From the NCBI RefSeq assembly GCF_014961315.1, contig NZ_CP063141.1, forward strand, positions 558,001 through 622,000: DNA of 64,000 nucleotides. Direction: 5' to 3'. Positions 37,611-48,074 of this stretch are shown here, in pieces; position 1 is the stretch's first letter, and the number at the start of each line of letters is the position of its first letter. The stretch is from Thermoflavifilum sp. Its GTDB lineage: Bacteria; Bacteroidota; Bacteroidia; Chitinophagales; Chitinophagaceae. Below the pieces are notes generated by a model. That model was not told the origin of the DNA, did not search any database, and was given only the letters and a program-made list of their open reading frames with translations. A program made the position numbers and the translations under genes.

Positions 37611-37781
37611 ATGACTGATATATGAAAAAAATTTGCGGTTACCAGATATTTTTATGCATTTACCAATTCCAGTAAAATAGAATGAAACCCTCTTGATAGC
37701 TTTACAACATGCAAAATTTGTTGACATGTTTTGTGCCAGTTGACTCAAAAATAAAATGCTTATTGTCAATCAATTCCATAT

Positions 37782-40700
37782 ATGAAAAAGTTGTACTTAT
37801 CTTTCATCCTGATTCTGGGCTTAGTTCTGTGTCAATCGCAGCTATCCGCCCAGGTGTTGAACCCCAATGACCCCGTCATTACCTACGATTCAAACCACCC
37901 GCCCACCCTTCCGCCGTGGGATTCGATAGGAAAATGGGTACGTACCGTACGTATGAACTGGAATACCAACCAGTACAAATGCTACATCTATAAAAACATG
38001 GCCTTCCGGTTGTTGTTTCCCAAAACCTGGACCGATACTTCTACGAAGAAATACCCTATGGTCATTTTCCTTCATGGTGTTGGAGAACGGGGAAACATCT
38101 ATGATAACGAACTTCAGCTTAAGTGGGAAGGGCAACGTTTTCTGAATGCTGTCAATAATGGAGAATATGATGGATTCGTATTATTTCCTCAAAGCCAGAA
38201 TGGGTATTGGGTTGCAACTAGTTACATAGATCTCCTCGTCCAGATTATAAACTATATGGCCATAAATTCTAAATTGGATTTGAATCGTGTGTTTATTTCC
38301 GGACTTTCTGCAGGTGGATCTGGAGACTGGGATTTTTTAGCACGCTATCCTAATTACATTGCCTGTGCTGAAATCATCAGTGCCTCTTCTATACAATTAT
38401 TACAAAACGTAAATACCATTTATAAGTATATTCCCATCTGGTTAAGCCAGGGAGGGCTGGATCATAACCCTACCCCTTATACTTCACAGCAGGTAATCGA
38501 TTCACTTAATCACGTTGGAGCCCCAATCACCTATACAGTATATCCCAACGCCGGTCATGGTGTATGGGACTTGCATTATGCAGAGCCCGATGCTTTTCCT
38601 TATTACAATCGTGCAAATAAAGTCAATCCCGTTGTATTCTTCGGTCAAACATTATTCTGCCCACAGGACACAGCTAACAACATCCACGTCACCCTGGGCT
38701 TACAGCCTGGATTTGATGGATACCAATGGAGGAAAAATGGCGTACTCCTTCCGGATACAGGAAATACGCTTACTGTAACCAAAGTGGGGACCTATGATGC
38801 CCGAATCAAACGGGGTAATACGTGGTCGTACTGGTCGCCCACTCCAGCAGTAATCGGCGTGAAGCCACCCACCCAAACACCTAATATTCAAGCCGCTCCC
38901 CACATGAGCGCGGTGATTCCGGCACCGGACGGGCGTACATCTGTTACGCTTACCCTGCCTCCTGGATACGTGAGCTATACCTGGAAAAAATATGGAACAG
39001 ATTCTGTGGTGAGTACCCAGCAAAATTTTACGACCAGTACGCCGGGCAAATACGTAGCGCTGGTTACCGAGGCTGGCGGATGTTCGTCCTTGCCATCGGT
39101 TCCTTTCACCGTAGTCAACGCCAATGGGCCTAATCCACCGGATCCAGCCTCCAACCCCATAGCCATTGCCCTTTCCCAGACCCGCGTGCAACTTTCCTGG
39201 AGCCAGAAACCCAATCCAGTATATAACGAAACTGGATTTGAGATTTATCGCAGTCTGCAAAATGATACCGGCTATCAGCTAATTGCCATCAATCCCGCTG
39301 ATTCTACCGTGTTTATTGATAGCACGGTAAATCCCAATACCACTTATTATTACCGGATACGGGCCATTGACTCCACTGCTGCCAGTGCCACTACTGCTCC
39401 CGTAAGTGTAACCACACTGTCTGACAATATGCCACCTACACCTCCCACCTTACAGCTGGTGGGCGTAAATCCCAATAGCATTTCCATTAAATGGAGTGGA
39501 GCTACTGATAATGTAGGTGTAGTAAAATACTGGATTTATGTAAATGGGGTGAAATCGTATGTCACTACTGATTCCAGCTTTTTGTTAACTGGTTTAAAGC
39601 ATGATAGTACTTACAGTGTTCAGGTGAAAGCTCTTGATGCATCAGGGAATGTTTCTACACCAAGTAATCAGATTACAGCAATCCCTAAATATTCGGGATT
39701 AACTTATAATTATTATACTTATACGGGCAGCTGGAGCAATTTGCCTAATTTGAATAATTTGACTCCTGTTTTAACGGGTACCAGCAACAATTTTTCGCTC
39801 ACACCCACTATCCAGAGCACCAATTTTGCTTTTGCATGGAATGGATATATCTTCATTCCTTACGCAGGAACCTATACTTTTTATACAAACTCCGATGATG
39901 GAAGCCAGTTATTTATCAACAACACACTTGTAGTCAATAATGATGGATTGCACAGTGCAACAGAAAAAAGCGGGAATTACACATTCAGCCAATCGGGATG
40001 GTATCCGATCACGGTATGGTATTATCAGCAAACGGGTGGATATTCGCTTACTGTTTCATGGGCAAAAACCAGCGGTACGGGGTCATTTGCTAAATCTGTA
40101 ATCCCGGACAGCGCTTTCACGGAATCCGTAAATCCCTCTGGAAGTGTACCCGCAGCTCCTACAAATATCCAGGCCACAGCTTTGTCTTATCGCAGCATTC
40201 AACTGCAATGGCAGGATAACAGCAATAACGAAACTGGTTTTGAAATTTACCGTGCTACCAGTTTAGGTGGACCTTATTCAATCATCTTTACTGCACCGGC
40301 TAACAAAACACAGTTTGTAGACAGCATGTTGCAACCTTCCACCACTTACTACTATAAAGTGCAGGCCATCAATCAGTACGGGGCTTCAGGATTTAATCTG
40401 GCTGATCTGAGCGGCTTGCAATATAAATACTTTACAACCACGAGTGCATGGAGCAACTTGCCGAACTTTAATAACCTTAAACCCGTTGCTACGGGCATTA
40501 CAAACAATGTTACGTTAAGTCCGGCCACACAGTCTACCAACTATGGTTTTGTATGGACCGGCTATATCCGGATTCCTGCGACGGGGTCTTATACGTTCTG
40601 GACCTATTCAGACGATGGGAGTAAATTGTATATCGACACCCCTTACAGCTATACCGCCACTCCCGTTGTTAATAATGACGGGCTTCACGGCATGACTTAT

Positions 40701-43700
40701 AAATCCGGAACGGTAAATCTCACTGCTGGCAGGCATTTGATTACCATCACCTATTTCCAGGCCGGCGGCGGCGCAGGTATGCAGGTACTCTGGGGTCCCT
40801 CCAACAATCGGAAACAAATCCCCGACAGTGCATTTGCCAATCCTAAGATGTATGCCACAACATTGCCATCCCCTACTATTCCTGCAAAACCTACACTGGT
40901 AACAGCTACAGCCAATAATCCGAATCAGATTACGCTGAGCTGGCAGGCTGCTGCAGGTAGCACCCGCTTCCGAATCTACCGTGCAGTGGGTGATACGATC
41001 AATTTCCAATTGTTGGCTTTTGTTAATGGAAACGGACAGGCACAATCTTACCAGTATGTAGATACTGGATTATATGCCAACACCCTATATGCCTATCGTA
41101 TTGCAGCGGAAAATATCATCGGTCAGAATTCCGGATACAGCAACTGGGATACGGCCATGACAGGCAATCATGCACCCAAAATTTTACAACCGGCAACTTC
41201 CAATCAATATCAACTCATCACCCCCAATACCGTTTCACAGATACCTGTGAAAGCTACAGATGCTGACGGAGATCCGCTTATATTAGGTGTATTGAACCTG
41301 CCTTCATTTGGCAGTTTTCAGGATAATGGCGACGGTACGGGTGTAATCACTTTCACCAATCCCACCATGAATCAGCGTGGACCTTATCCAGGTATCATGG
41401 TTACCGTACACGATAATCATGGAGGAACAGATACAACCACCTTCAACCTGGCTGTGAATGATATATATGCCGCTACACCCGTGATTCAGAATCAGATTAC
41501 CATGAACGTAGCCACTACGGTAGATGATACGTTAAATGCCAATATTCCTACACCTCGCGACTACGTGTACTTTACCGTAAGTCCAATGCTGCCATTCATG
41601 AAATTGGATACAATAAATGGACGACAGGCCGTTCTCCACCTCAAGCCTGGTTATGGCGATGCGGGTAATTATACCATCAGTGTAACCGTAACCGACAAAT
41701 ACGGCCTGCAAAGCTCAGCATTCTTTACCCTGAAAGTAAACTATGTAGATCCGAATAAGAATTATTACCTGAACTTCAGTTATCAGACTCAGGCCAGTGC
41801 ACCCTGGAATAATATAACAGGTACACAGATGAATAACCTGAAAGATGCTCAGGGACAGACTTCCAGCATAGGATTTCATTTGAATCCGTCTGTCTGGAAA
41901 GCATATAATGGTGGGGCTACAACGGGGAATAATTCCGGAGTTTATCCCGATAATGTCATGAAAGAATATTACTATTTTGGCATATTTGGAGCTCCAGATT
42001 CAGTAGAAGGTGTATTTACTGGATTAGATACCACATTGAATTATAATCTTACCCTATTTTCCAGCAGCGTATGGAATGGAGTCAGTGATAACGGGCATAC
42101 GGTATTCCGATTGGGGAATAAAATAGATTCCATCTATGTACAGAACAATACTTCAAAAGTAATCACCTTCTCGAATATCAGATCTCAATCCGATGGAACC
42201 ATTCATTTCATGATGAAGAAAGGTTCGGATGCTGCTGTAGGGTACATCAATGCATTGGTATTATCTTCCATATACGATAATGGATTGCCGCCTTATGCAC
42301 CCTATAATCTTGCCGTACGGAAGGGAAATAATGCCAATATCTTAAGCTGGAACACCAATGCGTACAATACAGCAAAAGGCTTTGAGATTTATCGGAAAGG
42401 GCCTGGAGATACCAGCTTTGTGCTGCTGAATCCCAATCCCACCAATGGGAGTGATACAAGCTTCAGCGATACAAATATCCATGGAAATTCCACCTACGCT
42501 TATACCATTCGTGCGGTGAATCAACACGGCTATTCTGCCTTTGCCGATACGGTATCCATCACCACGGCTGCTATTAATCCGAGTATCACTGGCATCCCCT
42601 CGCAGATCATTATACCTTACGGAACCAGCGATACGATTTATTTCTCAGGCACTGCAGACAATATCGACAGCATTCATTTCACAGGCATAAATATTCCGGA
42701 TTTTATTACCATAACAGATTCAGGAAATAATAAAGGTTCCGTTGTCATTCATCCACAAACACAGTCTGATATCGGTACCTATTCACTGTCCATCCTGGCT
42801 TCTACCAACCATGGAGGTGTGGATACAAGTACTTATACGATCAAAGTAAAAGATCAATACATCACCACGATTCTGGTGAATCTAACAGATCCCAATCATG
42901 TCCAGGGTAGTCCATGGAATAATCTTTCTGGATATGGGTTTATCTCCAGCATATCTAATTTGATAGATAATACGGGTACGCCTACCGGATTAACTTTAAA
43001 TAATCTGGATAAATGGACAAGCGCATTTACTACTGGAGAAACGACTTTCCTAGATAACGGCATGTTCCCGGATCAAGTAATGGCTGCGGGATATTATATC
43101 GCAGATACAAGCACAAAACACATCCAACTCACCCATCTGGATCCAACCATGAAGTATAATTTCACCTTCTTTAACTCGAATTATTTCAACTATATTACAA
43201 ATTACACCACTTTGTTTAATATCAATGGGAAGACCGACTCATTGAATGGATATAGAAATTTTGATAAAACCGTTCATATCAATGGGATCTCACCCGATCA
43301 GAACAACACCATTACCATCAATATAAACAAATCTGTATTAGCCAAAAATGGAATTCTGAACGCAATGATCATTCAAGCATATAACGGTTCTAACAACTTT
43401 GTCGTTCATCCCACCAACCTTCAGGCTAATATCAACCTGAATAATTACAAACAGGTTGTCTTGAAATGGAATGATCAATCCTGGAACGAAAACGGCTTCA
43501 TTGTATGGAGAGCCACCAGCAAAAATGGGCCGTACACGCAGATTGCCACGCTGCCTGCCAATACCCAATCGTATATTGACAGTCTGGTTGCTGGAGACGT
43601 GAAATACTTCTATAAAGTACAGGCATTTAATAGCCTGGATACCTCTGACTACAGCAATGTGGCTTCCGTTACTACACCGCTCTATGCCATTTACTTTAAT

Positions 43701-44567
43701 TTCAATGCGCGCGAGGCCGGTGCGGGCAGTCCATGGAATAATACCAACAGATTCCCCAATAATGGAGATGTGTACAACAATCTATTGGATGCCTCAGGAT
43801 TGAACACTTATGTGAGTATTTCATTCCCTCAAAATTTTGAAAGTGAAAATACAGTAGGGTACGTGACCGGAAACAATTCAGGAATATTTCCGGATAATGT
43901 CATCACCGGAGAATATTACCTGGACGATGGATTGGATACAGTTGTGATGGTATTGAGCAACCTGGATATTACCATGAAGTATGACCTTACATTCTTCGGC
44001 AGTTTAAGTGGATTTAGTTTGAATAGTTATACCATGTTTATTGTAAACAATCAGAAAGCCACACTCGATGTGATATACAACACGGATAGAACTGCCCGGA
44101 TTAAGGGTATTGCACCCGACCAGGATGGAAAAATCACGGTAAAAATCATCAATGCTTATGGTACTGATTATGCCATCCTTGGTGCCATGGTTATTCAGGC
44201 TTATGATGATTATGATGACAATGGTCAGCTGAAAGCAACGCAACCAGGAAGTCCATACATGTATATGAAATTGGCCCACAGTATCTTGAATACGAGTCAA
44301 ACTCAGGCTATAGCCTATCCAAATCCTTTCCATAATACCCTGCATGTGGGTATTCCTGTCGAAAAATCCGGTGAAACCTATCAGCTCAGGTTGCTGGGAA
44401 TCAACGGAGAAGTGATATATGAACAATCGCTGGGTGCATTGCCCCAGGGCATGAATGATATCCGCTTGAACCTGTCTGGGAAACAACTATCTGACGGCAT
44501 GTATCTCCTCAACATTCAGTCGCAATTCGGACAACACGACCAAACCCTGAAGCTGATCCGGAGGTGA
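37782..44567 (+). CDS. Giant T9SS-secreted esterase-like protein with FN3, PA14 and novel repeats
   Basis: A 2,261-residue protein. Signal peptide (about 1-24); alpha/beta-hydrolase domain (about 45-285) with HGVGERG, nucleophile S176 in GLSAGGSG and H259; FN3 domains (about 455-640, 790-872, 1033-1127); two PA14 domains (about 640-783 and 873-1023), a fold often found in carbohydrate-binding and adhesion proteins; cadherin-like domains (about 1130-1320); a roughly 170-residue module three times (about 1325-1496, 1695-1868, 1968-2142) with SPWNN and G(I/V/M)(F/Y)PDxV motifs; and a T9SS type A sorting domain starting AYPNPFHN. The module is not one I can name. A terminator follows at 44581. 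Confidence 0.85.
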   Translation: MKKLYLSFILILGLVLCQSQLSAQVLNPNDPVITYDSNHPPTLPPWDSIGKWVRTVRMNWNTNQYKCYIYKNMAFRLLFPKTWTDTSTKKYPMVIFLHGVGERGNIYDNELQLKWEGQRFLNAVNNGEYDGFVLFPQSQNGYWVATSYIDLLVQIINYMAINSKLDLNRVFISGLSAGGSGDWDFLARYPNYIACAEIISASSIQLLQNVNTIYKYIPIWLSQGGLDHNPTPYTSQQVIDSLNHVGAPITYTVYPNAGHGVWDLHYAEPDAFPYYNRANKVNPVVFFGQTLFCPQDTANNIHVTLGLQPGFDGYQWRKNGVLLPDTGNTLTVTKVGTYDARIKRGNTWSYWSPTPAVIGVKPPTQTPNIQAAPHMSAVIPAPDGRTSVTLTLPPGYVSYTWKKYGTDSVVSTQQNFTTSTPGKYVALVTEAGGCSSLPSVPFTVVNANGPNPPDPASNPIAIALSQTRVQLSWSQKPNPVYNETGFEIYRSLQNDTGYQLIAINPADSTVFIDSTVNPNTTYYYRIRAIDSTAASATTAPVSVTTLSDNMPPTPPTLQLVGVNPNSISIKWSGATDNVGVVKYWIYVNGVKSYVTTDSSFLLTGLKHDSTYSVQVKALDASGNVSTPSNQITAIPKYSGLTYNYYTYTGSWSNLPNLNNLTPVLTGTSNNFSLTPTIQSTNFAFAWNGYIFIPYAGTYTFYTNSDDGSQLFINNTLVVNNDGLHSATEKSGNYTFSQSGWYPITVWYYQQTGGYSLTVSWAKTSGTGSFAKSVIPDSAFTESVNPSGSVPAAPTNIQATALSYRSIQLQWQDNSNNETGFEIYRATSLGGPYSIIFTAPANKTQFVDSMLQPSTTYYYKVQAINQYGASGFNLADLSGLQYKYFTTTSAWSNLPNFNNLKPVATGITNNVTLSPATQSTNYGFVWTGYIRIPATGSYTFWTYSDDGSKLYIDTPYSYTATPVVNNDGLHGMTYKSGTVNLTAGRHLITITYFQAGGGAGMQVLWGPSNNRKQIPDSAFANPKMYATTLPSPTIPAKPTLVTATANNPNQITLSWQAAAGSTRFRIYRAVGDTINFQLLAFVNGNGQAQSYQYVDTGLYANTLYAYRIAAENIIGQNSGYSNWDTAMTGNHAPKILQPATSNQYQLITPNTVSQIPVKATDADGDPLILGVLNLPSFGSFQDNGDGTGVITFTNPTMNQRGPYPGIMVTVHDNHGGTDTTTFNLAVNDIYAATPVIQNQITMNVATTVDDTLNANIPTPRDYVYFTVSPMLPFMKLDTINGRQAVLHLKPGYGDAGNYTISVTVTDKYGLQSSAFFTLKVNYVDPNKNYYLNFSYQTQASAPWNNITGTQMNNLKDAQGQTSSIGFHLNPSVWKAYNGGATTGNNSGVYPDNVMKEYYYFGIFGAPDSVEGVFTGLDTTLNYNLTLFSSSVWNGVSDNGHTVFRLGNKIDSIYVQNNTSKVITFSNIRSQSDGTIHFMMKKGSDAAVGYINALVLSSIYDNGLPPYAPYNLAVRKGNNANILSWNTNAYNTAKGFEIYRKGPGDTSFVLLNPNPTNGSDTSFSDTNIHGNSTYAYTIRAVNQHGYSAFADTVSITTAAINPSITGIPSQIIIPYGTSDTIYFSGTADNIDSIHFTGINIPDFITITDSGNNKGSVVIHPQTQSDIGTYSLSILASTNHGGVDTSTYTIKVKDQYITTILVNLTDPNHVQGSPWNNLSGYGFISSISNLIDNTGTPTGLTLNNLDKWTSAFTTGETTFLDNGMFPDQVMAAGYYIADTSTKHIQLTHLDPTMKYNFTFFNSNYFNYITNYTTLFNINGKTDSLNGYRNFDKTVHINGISPDQNNTITININKSVLAKNGILNAMIIQAYNGSNNFVVHPTNLQANINLNNYKQVVLKWNDQSWNENGFIVWRATSKNGPYTQIATLPANTQSYIDSLVAGDVKYFYKVQAFNSLDTSDYSNVASVTTPLYAIYFNFNAREAGAGSPWNNTNRFPNNGDVYNNLLDASGLNTYVSISFPQNFESENTVGYVTGNNSGIFPDNVITGEYYLDDGLDTVVMVLSNLDITMKYDLTFFGSLSGFSLNSYTMFIVNNQKATLDVIYNTDRTARIKGIAPDQDGKITVKIINAYGTDYAILGAMVIQAYDDYDDNGQLKATQPGSPYMYMKLAHSILNTSQTQAIAYPNPFHNTLHVGIPVEKSGETYQLRLLGINGEVIYEQSLGALPQGMNDIRLNLSGKQLSDGMYLLNIQSQFGQHDQTLKLIRR

Positions 44568-44580
44568 TAGACTGTTCACA

Positions 44581-44616
44581 ATCCGGTCATTGGACATCCA
44601 GTGACCGGATTTTTCA
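44581..44616 (+). terminator. Intrinsic terminator of the giant protein gene
   Basis: ATCCGGTCA (44581-44589) pairs with TGACCGGAT (44602-44610), with an inner pairing in the loop and a TTTTC tail. It ends transcription before the Wzc-like gene at 44641. Confidence 0.85.
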
Positions 44617-44640
44617 TTATCTTACAGAAAAGAACTTGCA

Positions 44641-46806
44641 ATGGACATTGTATATTTCATCCAGGCAGTATGGAAACGTAAATGGCTGATTCTCACTATA
44701 TTTCTTGTGGCGGTTCTGGCTGCCTATTTCTTTACCCTGCAAGAAAAAAAGAAATACTTTTCAAAGGCAGAAATTGCTACCGGGTTTACCATGAACGACC
44801 AGGTGGGCCTGGGCAATGATCAGGGATTTGACATTTATACGATCAACCTGAAATTTGACAATATTGTCAAAACATTCACTTCACCACAGGTTATCAGCCT
44901 CCTATCTTATAGTTTAATCCTTCACGACCTGAATCAATCACAGGAATCATTCCGTGTACCCAATGAAGATGAACTTCGTCAAATTTTTAATAAAGTACCA
45001 AGAAAAGATGCCATTCGGATTTTTTCTCAAAAACTTCAACAAATGAGAATGCTATCATCCTATGATAGCACCGAGAGAAATCTGATTGAATTATTAAAAC
45101 TATATCAATACGACGAGGAATCTTTGTTAAAAGAGGTCAATGTGTACAGATTGGGACAAACAGATTACATCGACATCGACTGTACAACAGAAAGCCCATT
45201 GCTTTCTGCTTTTATTGCCAACAGCCTTTGTAGAGAGTTTAATCGATTCTATAACAGTTATCTTGTGCAACGATCAGCAGAGAATATACAACTACTGGAC
45301 ACATTGCTAGCACAAAAAAAGGCATTCCTTGATTCACAACAAAACCGTTTAAATCAGGTGTTACGTGGAGGCGATGCAGCAGTTGAGGACGCTAACATTT
45401 CGTTGATTCAAGGCTATCAAACTAAACTTCAGCAAAAACAAAGCGATTTAAACAATGCACAGATTGCCTTAAAGGAGGTCGATAGGCAGATTGGACAATA
45501 TGATCAATTACAAAAAACAATATTTGAAAACAACACATCGATTATCCAACTCAACAAGCAAATAAGTGACCTTCAAGCACAATATGACAATAATCCAACA
45601 CCCGATCTAGCTAACAGGATTGCAACATTACGAAAACAACTACAAGATAAACTCACACAAAATGCACAGAATTCACTCAGTGATCTGCCACCAAAAGCAA
45701 CATTAATTCAAAAAAAATCGGACTTACAGGTTGAAATTCAATCTGATGAAGCAGATATACAAAGCCTGCAAAATTCCATTCGTACACTCTCATCAAACAT
45801 CCGATCATCAGCCAGCAGAAGTATTATTATCGATGCACTACAGAAAGAAATAGATCGTGCGCGGGCAGATTATTTAAACGCGCAGGAAAAATACAATAAT
45901 GCATTAAACCAATCATCACAGGATGCAGGATTTAAACAGATACTTATAGCCCAGCCGGCAGTAGACCCTTTACCATCACATCGTTTTATCATCATGGGAC
46001 TATCTGGTATAACAGCTGTTTTGTTGGGTATATTTGTGATTGTTTTCCTCGAATATATTGATTTATCCATTAAAACACCATCATTCTTTACCAAACAAAC
46101 AGGCTTAACCATTTTAAGCCCTGTAAATAAAGTAAATTTAAAAAAATATAAAATATGGGATCTCCTTGCACAAGCATCACCTAAAGCAGAGAAACGACAA
46201 AACACTATTCGAGAGTTAATAAGAAAAATAAGGCATCAAATAGAAAAGTCAGGAAACAGAATTATTTTATTCACCAGCACAGAAGCAGGGCAAGGAAAAA
46301 CTACGCTGATTCAGGCATTAGCCTATAGCTTCAGCCTTAGTAGGAAAAAAGTATTAATGATTGACACAAATTTTTGTAATAATGACTTAACGATTTTAAC
46401 AGAAGCCAAACCTACATTAGAAGATTTCTCCACAAAGAACATTAGAATTACACATGAAGAGTTAGAAAAAATCATTACACATACCTCTATACCACTTGTC
46501 GATGTAATAGGATGTGAAGGGGGGGATTATACCCCTGCAGAGATTCTACCGAAAGGAAATGTGTTGGAGCATTTAAGAGATTTTCTGGACTGGTATGATT
46601 ACATATTTTTGGAGGCTGCCCCTATGAATGAATACACAGATACAAAAGAGATGGTGGATTATGTAGACGGTATTATTGCTGTATTTTCTTCAGAAACAGT
46701 AATCAGGCAAAACGATCAGGAGGGAATTAACTATTTAAAAAGTTTAAATGGAAAATTCAATGGTGCCATCCTAAACAAAGTGGAATTTGAAAACATAGAT
46801 AGATAG
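44641..46806 (+). CDS. Wzc/GumC-like chain-length protein with P-loop domain
   Basis: A 721-residue protein of the polysaccharide co-polymerase type. It has an N-terminal Wzz segment with one helix (about 14-32), a long coiled coil (about 205-430), a second helix (about 445-468), then a cytoplasmic ATPase-like domain with Walker A TEAGQGKT (547-554, K553) and VLMIDTNF as Walker A'. It controls chain length and export of the polysaccharide. The C-terminal Tyr cluster that BY-kinases use for autophosphorylation is not seen, so kinase activity is doubtful. No Wza-type porin gene is present nearby. Confidence 0.84.
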   Translation: MDIVYFIQAVWKRKWLILTIFLVAVLAAYFFTLQEKKKYFSKAEIATGFTMNDQVGLGNDQGFDIYTINLKFDNIVKTFTSPQVISLLSYSLILHDLNQSQESFRVPNEDELRQIFNKVPRKDAIRIFSQKLQQMRMLSSYDSTERNLIELLKLYQYDEESLLKEVNVYRLGQTDYIDIDCTTESPLLSAFIANSLCREFNRFYNSYLVQRSAENIQLLDTLLAQKKAFLDSQQNRLNQVLRGGDAAVEDANISLIQGYQTKLQQKQSDLNNAQIALKEVDRQIGQYDQLQKTIFENNTSIIQLNKQISDLQAQYDNNPTPDLANRIATLRKQLQDKLTQNAQNSLSDLPPKATLIQKKSDLQVEIQSDEADIQSLQNSIRTLSSNIRSSASRSIIIDALQKEIDRARADYLNAQEKYNNALNQSSQDAGFKQILIAQPAVDPLPSHRFIIMGLSGITAVLLGIFVIVFLEYIDLSIKTPSFFTKQTGLTILSPVNKVNLKKYKIWDLLAQASPKAEKRQNTIRELIRKIRHQIEKSGNRIILFTSTEAGQGKTTLIQALAYSFSLSRKKVLMIDTNFCNNDLTILTEAKPTLEDFSTKNIRITHEELEKIITHTSIPLVDVIGCEGGDYTPAEILPKGNVLEHLRDFLDWYDYIFLEAAPMNEYTDTKEMVDYVDGIIAVFSSETVIRQNDQEGINYLKSLNGKFNGAILNKVEFENIDR

Positions 46807-46808
46807 GG

Positions 46809-47954
46809 ATGAAAAAAAATTTGCAATTCTGGTTAGAGTATTTTTTTAATACATCAAATGCAACTAAAAGTCGGCTTGCGTGGGTCGATTATGCAAAAGG
46901 AATTGCATTAATTCTTGTTGCTTATCGGCACATTTTAATTGGATTCGAGCGGGCAGGATTGCCCATACATATATCATTACTTAAGGCTAATGAAATGTTT
47001 TTCAGTTTCAGGATGCCTTTATTTTTCATTTTATCTGGGGTGTTTATTTCTCATAGCTTAAGTAAAAGAGGATGGATTAAATTGATTAAAATCAAATGGG
47101 AAACACTCTTATATCCATATCTGCTTTGGTGCATCATCCAGATTACCCTTCAGATTATTTTCTCAAAATACACGAATGCCGATAGGACATTCAGATCATA
47201 CGCATATATTCTAACAAACCCCGATGCACTTGACCAGATGTGGTATTTATTTGCATTATTTAATGTATCCGTTGTTTACATCATACTGAAATCTAAGGCC
47301 AGACTAAATATATGGACACAATTAATCATAGGAATAATATCTTATTATTTATCCACGATATTTAATCATGGACCGATACGTGAATTTCTCTACTTCTATC
47401 CCTATTTTACTTTAGGGGATTTAATATCAAAATATTTATTAGATAAGAAGTATTACAAAATATATTCTTCAAATGCGCTCTTCCTTGTTTTACTTCCATT
47501 CTTTGTTATATCACAATGGTATTTTTTACGTCATGAAGAGATTGAATATAAAAATATATTTATTTTTTCTGCGATAGCATTAATTGGATGTGCGTTCATG
47601 CTAAATATATGTTTCAAGCTAGCAAATGATAATAAACTAATATTTTTAAAAATAGTAGGATTTCATTCACTATACATATACATCTTACACGTTAGCATTG
47701 CATTTGCATTAAGATTATTATTATCAAATGTTTTAGGAATAAATAACACAATTATTTTACTAATAATAAACCTCCCCGTTGCTATAATAATTAGCATTAT
47801 CATTTACAATATTATTGTACGAAACGGTGGTTGGTATTTATTTGTATTAAACAAAGAAAGAATAAACAAAACACTAATATATGATAAAATCATGAGTACC
47901 TCAATAATACAAAATATTACGAAAGAAATAAATAAAGAAAAAATTGAAATATAA
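46809..47954 (+). CDS. Acyltransferase family 3-like membrane protein
   Basis: A 381-residue polytopic protein. The N-terminus has RLAWVDYAKGIALILVAYRH, the family His motif, with SFRMPLFFILSGVFIS and a last-helix LYIYILHVSIAF. About ten helices. It may acylate a sugar of the exopolysaccharide. It starts two bases after the Wzc-like stop. It is AT-rich and codes for many Ile residues, like the following genes. Confidence 0.82.
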   Translation: MKKNLQFWLEYFFNTSNATKSRLAWVDYAKGIALILVAYRHILIGFERAGLPIHISLLKANEMFFSFRMPLFFILSGVFISHSLSKRGWIKLIKIKWETLLYPYLLWCIIQITLQIIFSKYTNADRTFRSYAYILTNPDALDQMWYLFALFNVSVVYIILKSKARLNIWTQLIIGIISYYLSTIFNHGPIREFLYFYPYFTLGDLISKYLLDKKYYKIYSSNALFLVLLPFFVISQWYFLRHEEIEYKNIFIFSAIALIGCAFMLNICFKLANDNKLIFLKIVGFHSLYIYILHVSIAFALRLLLSNVLGINNTIILLIINLPVAIIISIIIYNIIVRNGGWYLFVLNKERINKTLIYDKIMSTSIIQNITKEINKEKIEI

Positions 47955-47962
47955 AATAAAAT

Positions 47963-48055
47963 ATGCATAACAACAATAGAATACTCGAATTAATAATCAC
48001 AATATTCATAATTGCCACATTATTGTATTTTTTCATAAAGATTGAGTTCTTGTAA
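47963..48055 (+). CDS. Small hydrophobic peptide gene (30 residues), tentative
   Basis: A short frame starting MHNNNRILELIITIF with one hydrophobic helix and a short charged tail. It starts eight bases after the acyltransferase gene. It may be a small membrane protein or chance; the codons fit the AT-rich context and it has no recognised family. Confidence 0.3.
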   Translation: MHNNNRILELIITIFIIATLLYFFIKIEFL

Positions 48056-48074
48056 AGTAGTTTACATATTCATA

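Noticed and set aside
38700..39260. Leftward open frame inside the giant FN3/PA14 gene
   Set aside because: Antisense to a long coding gene; composition is typical of a shadow frame.
44004..44486. Leftward frame opposite the T9SS domain region
   Set aside because: Antisense shadow of a well-supported coding end.
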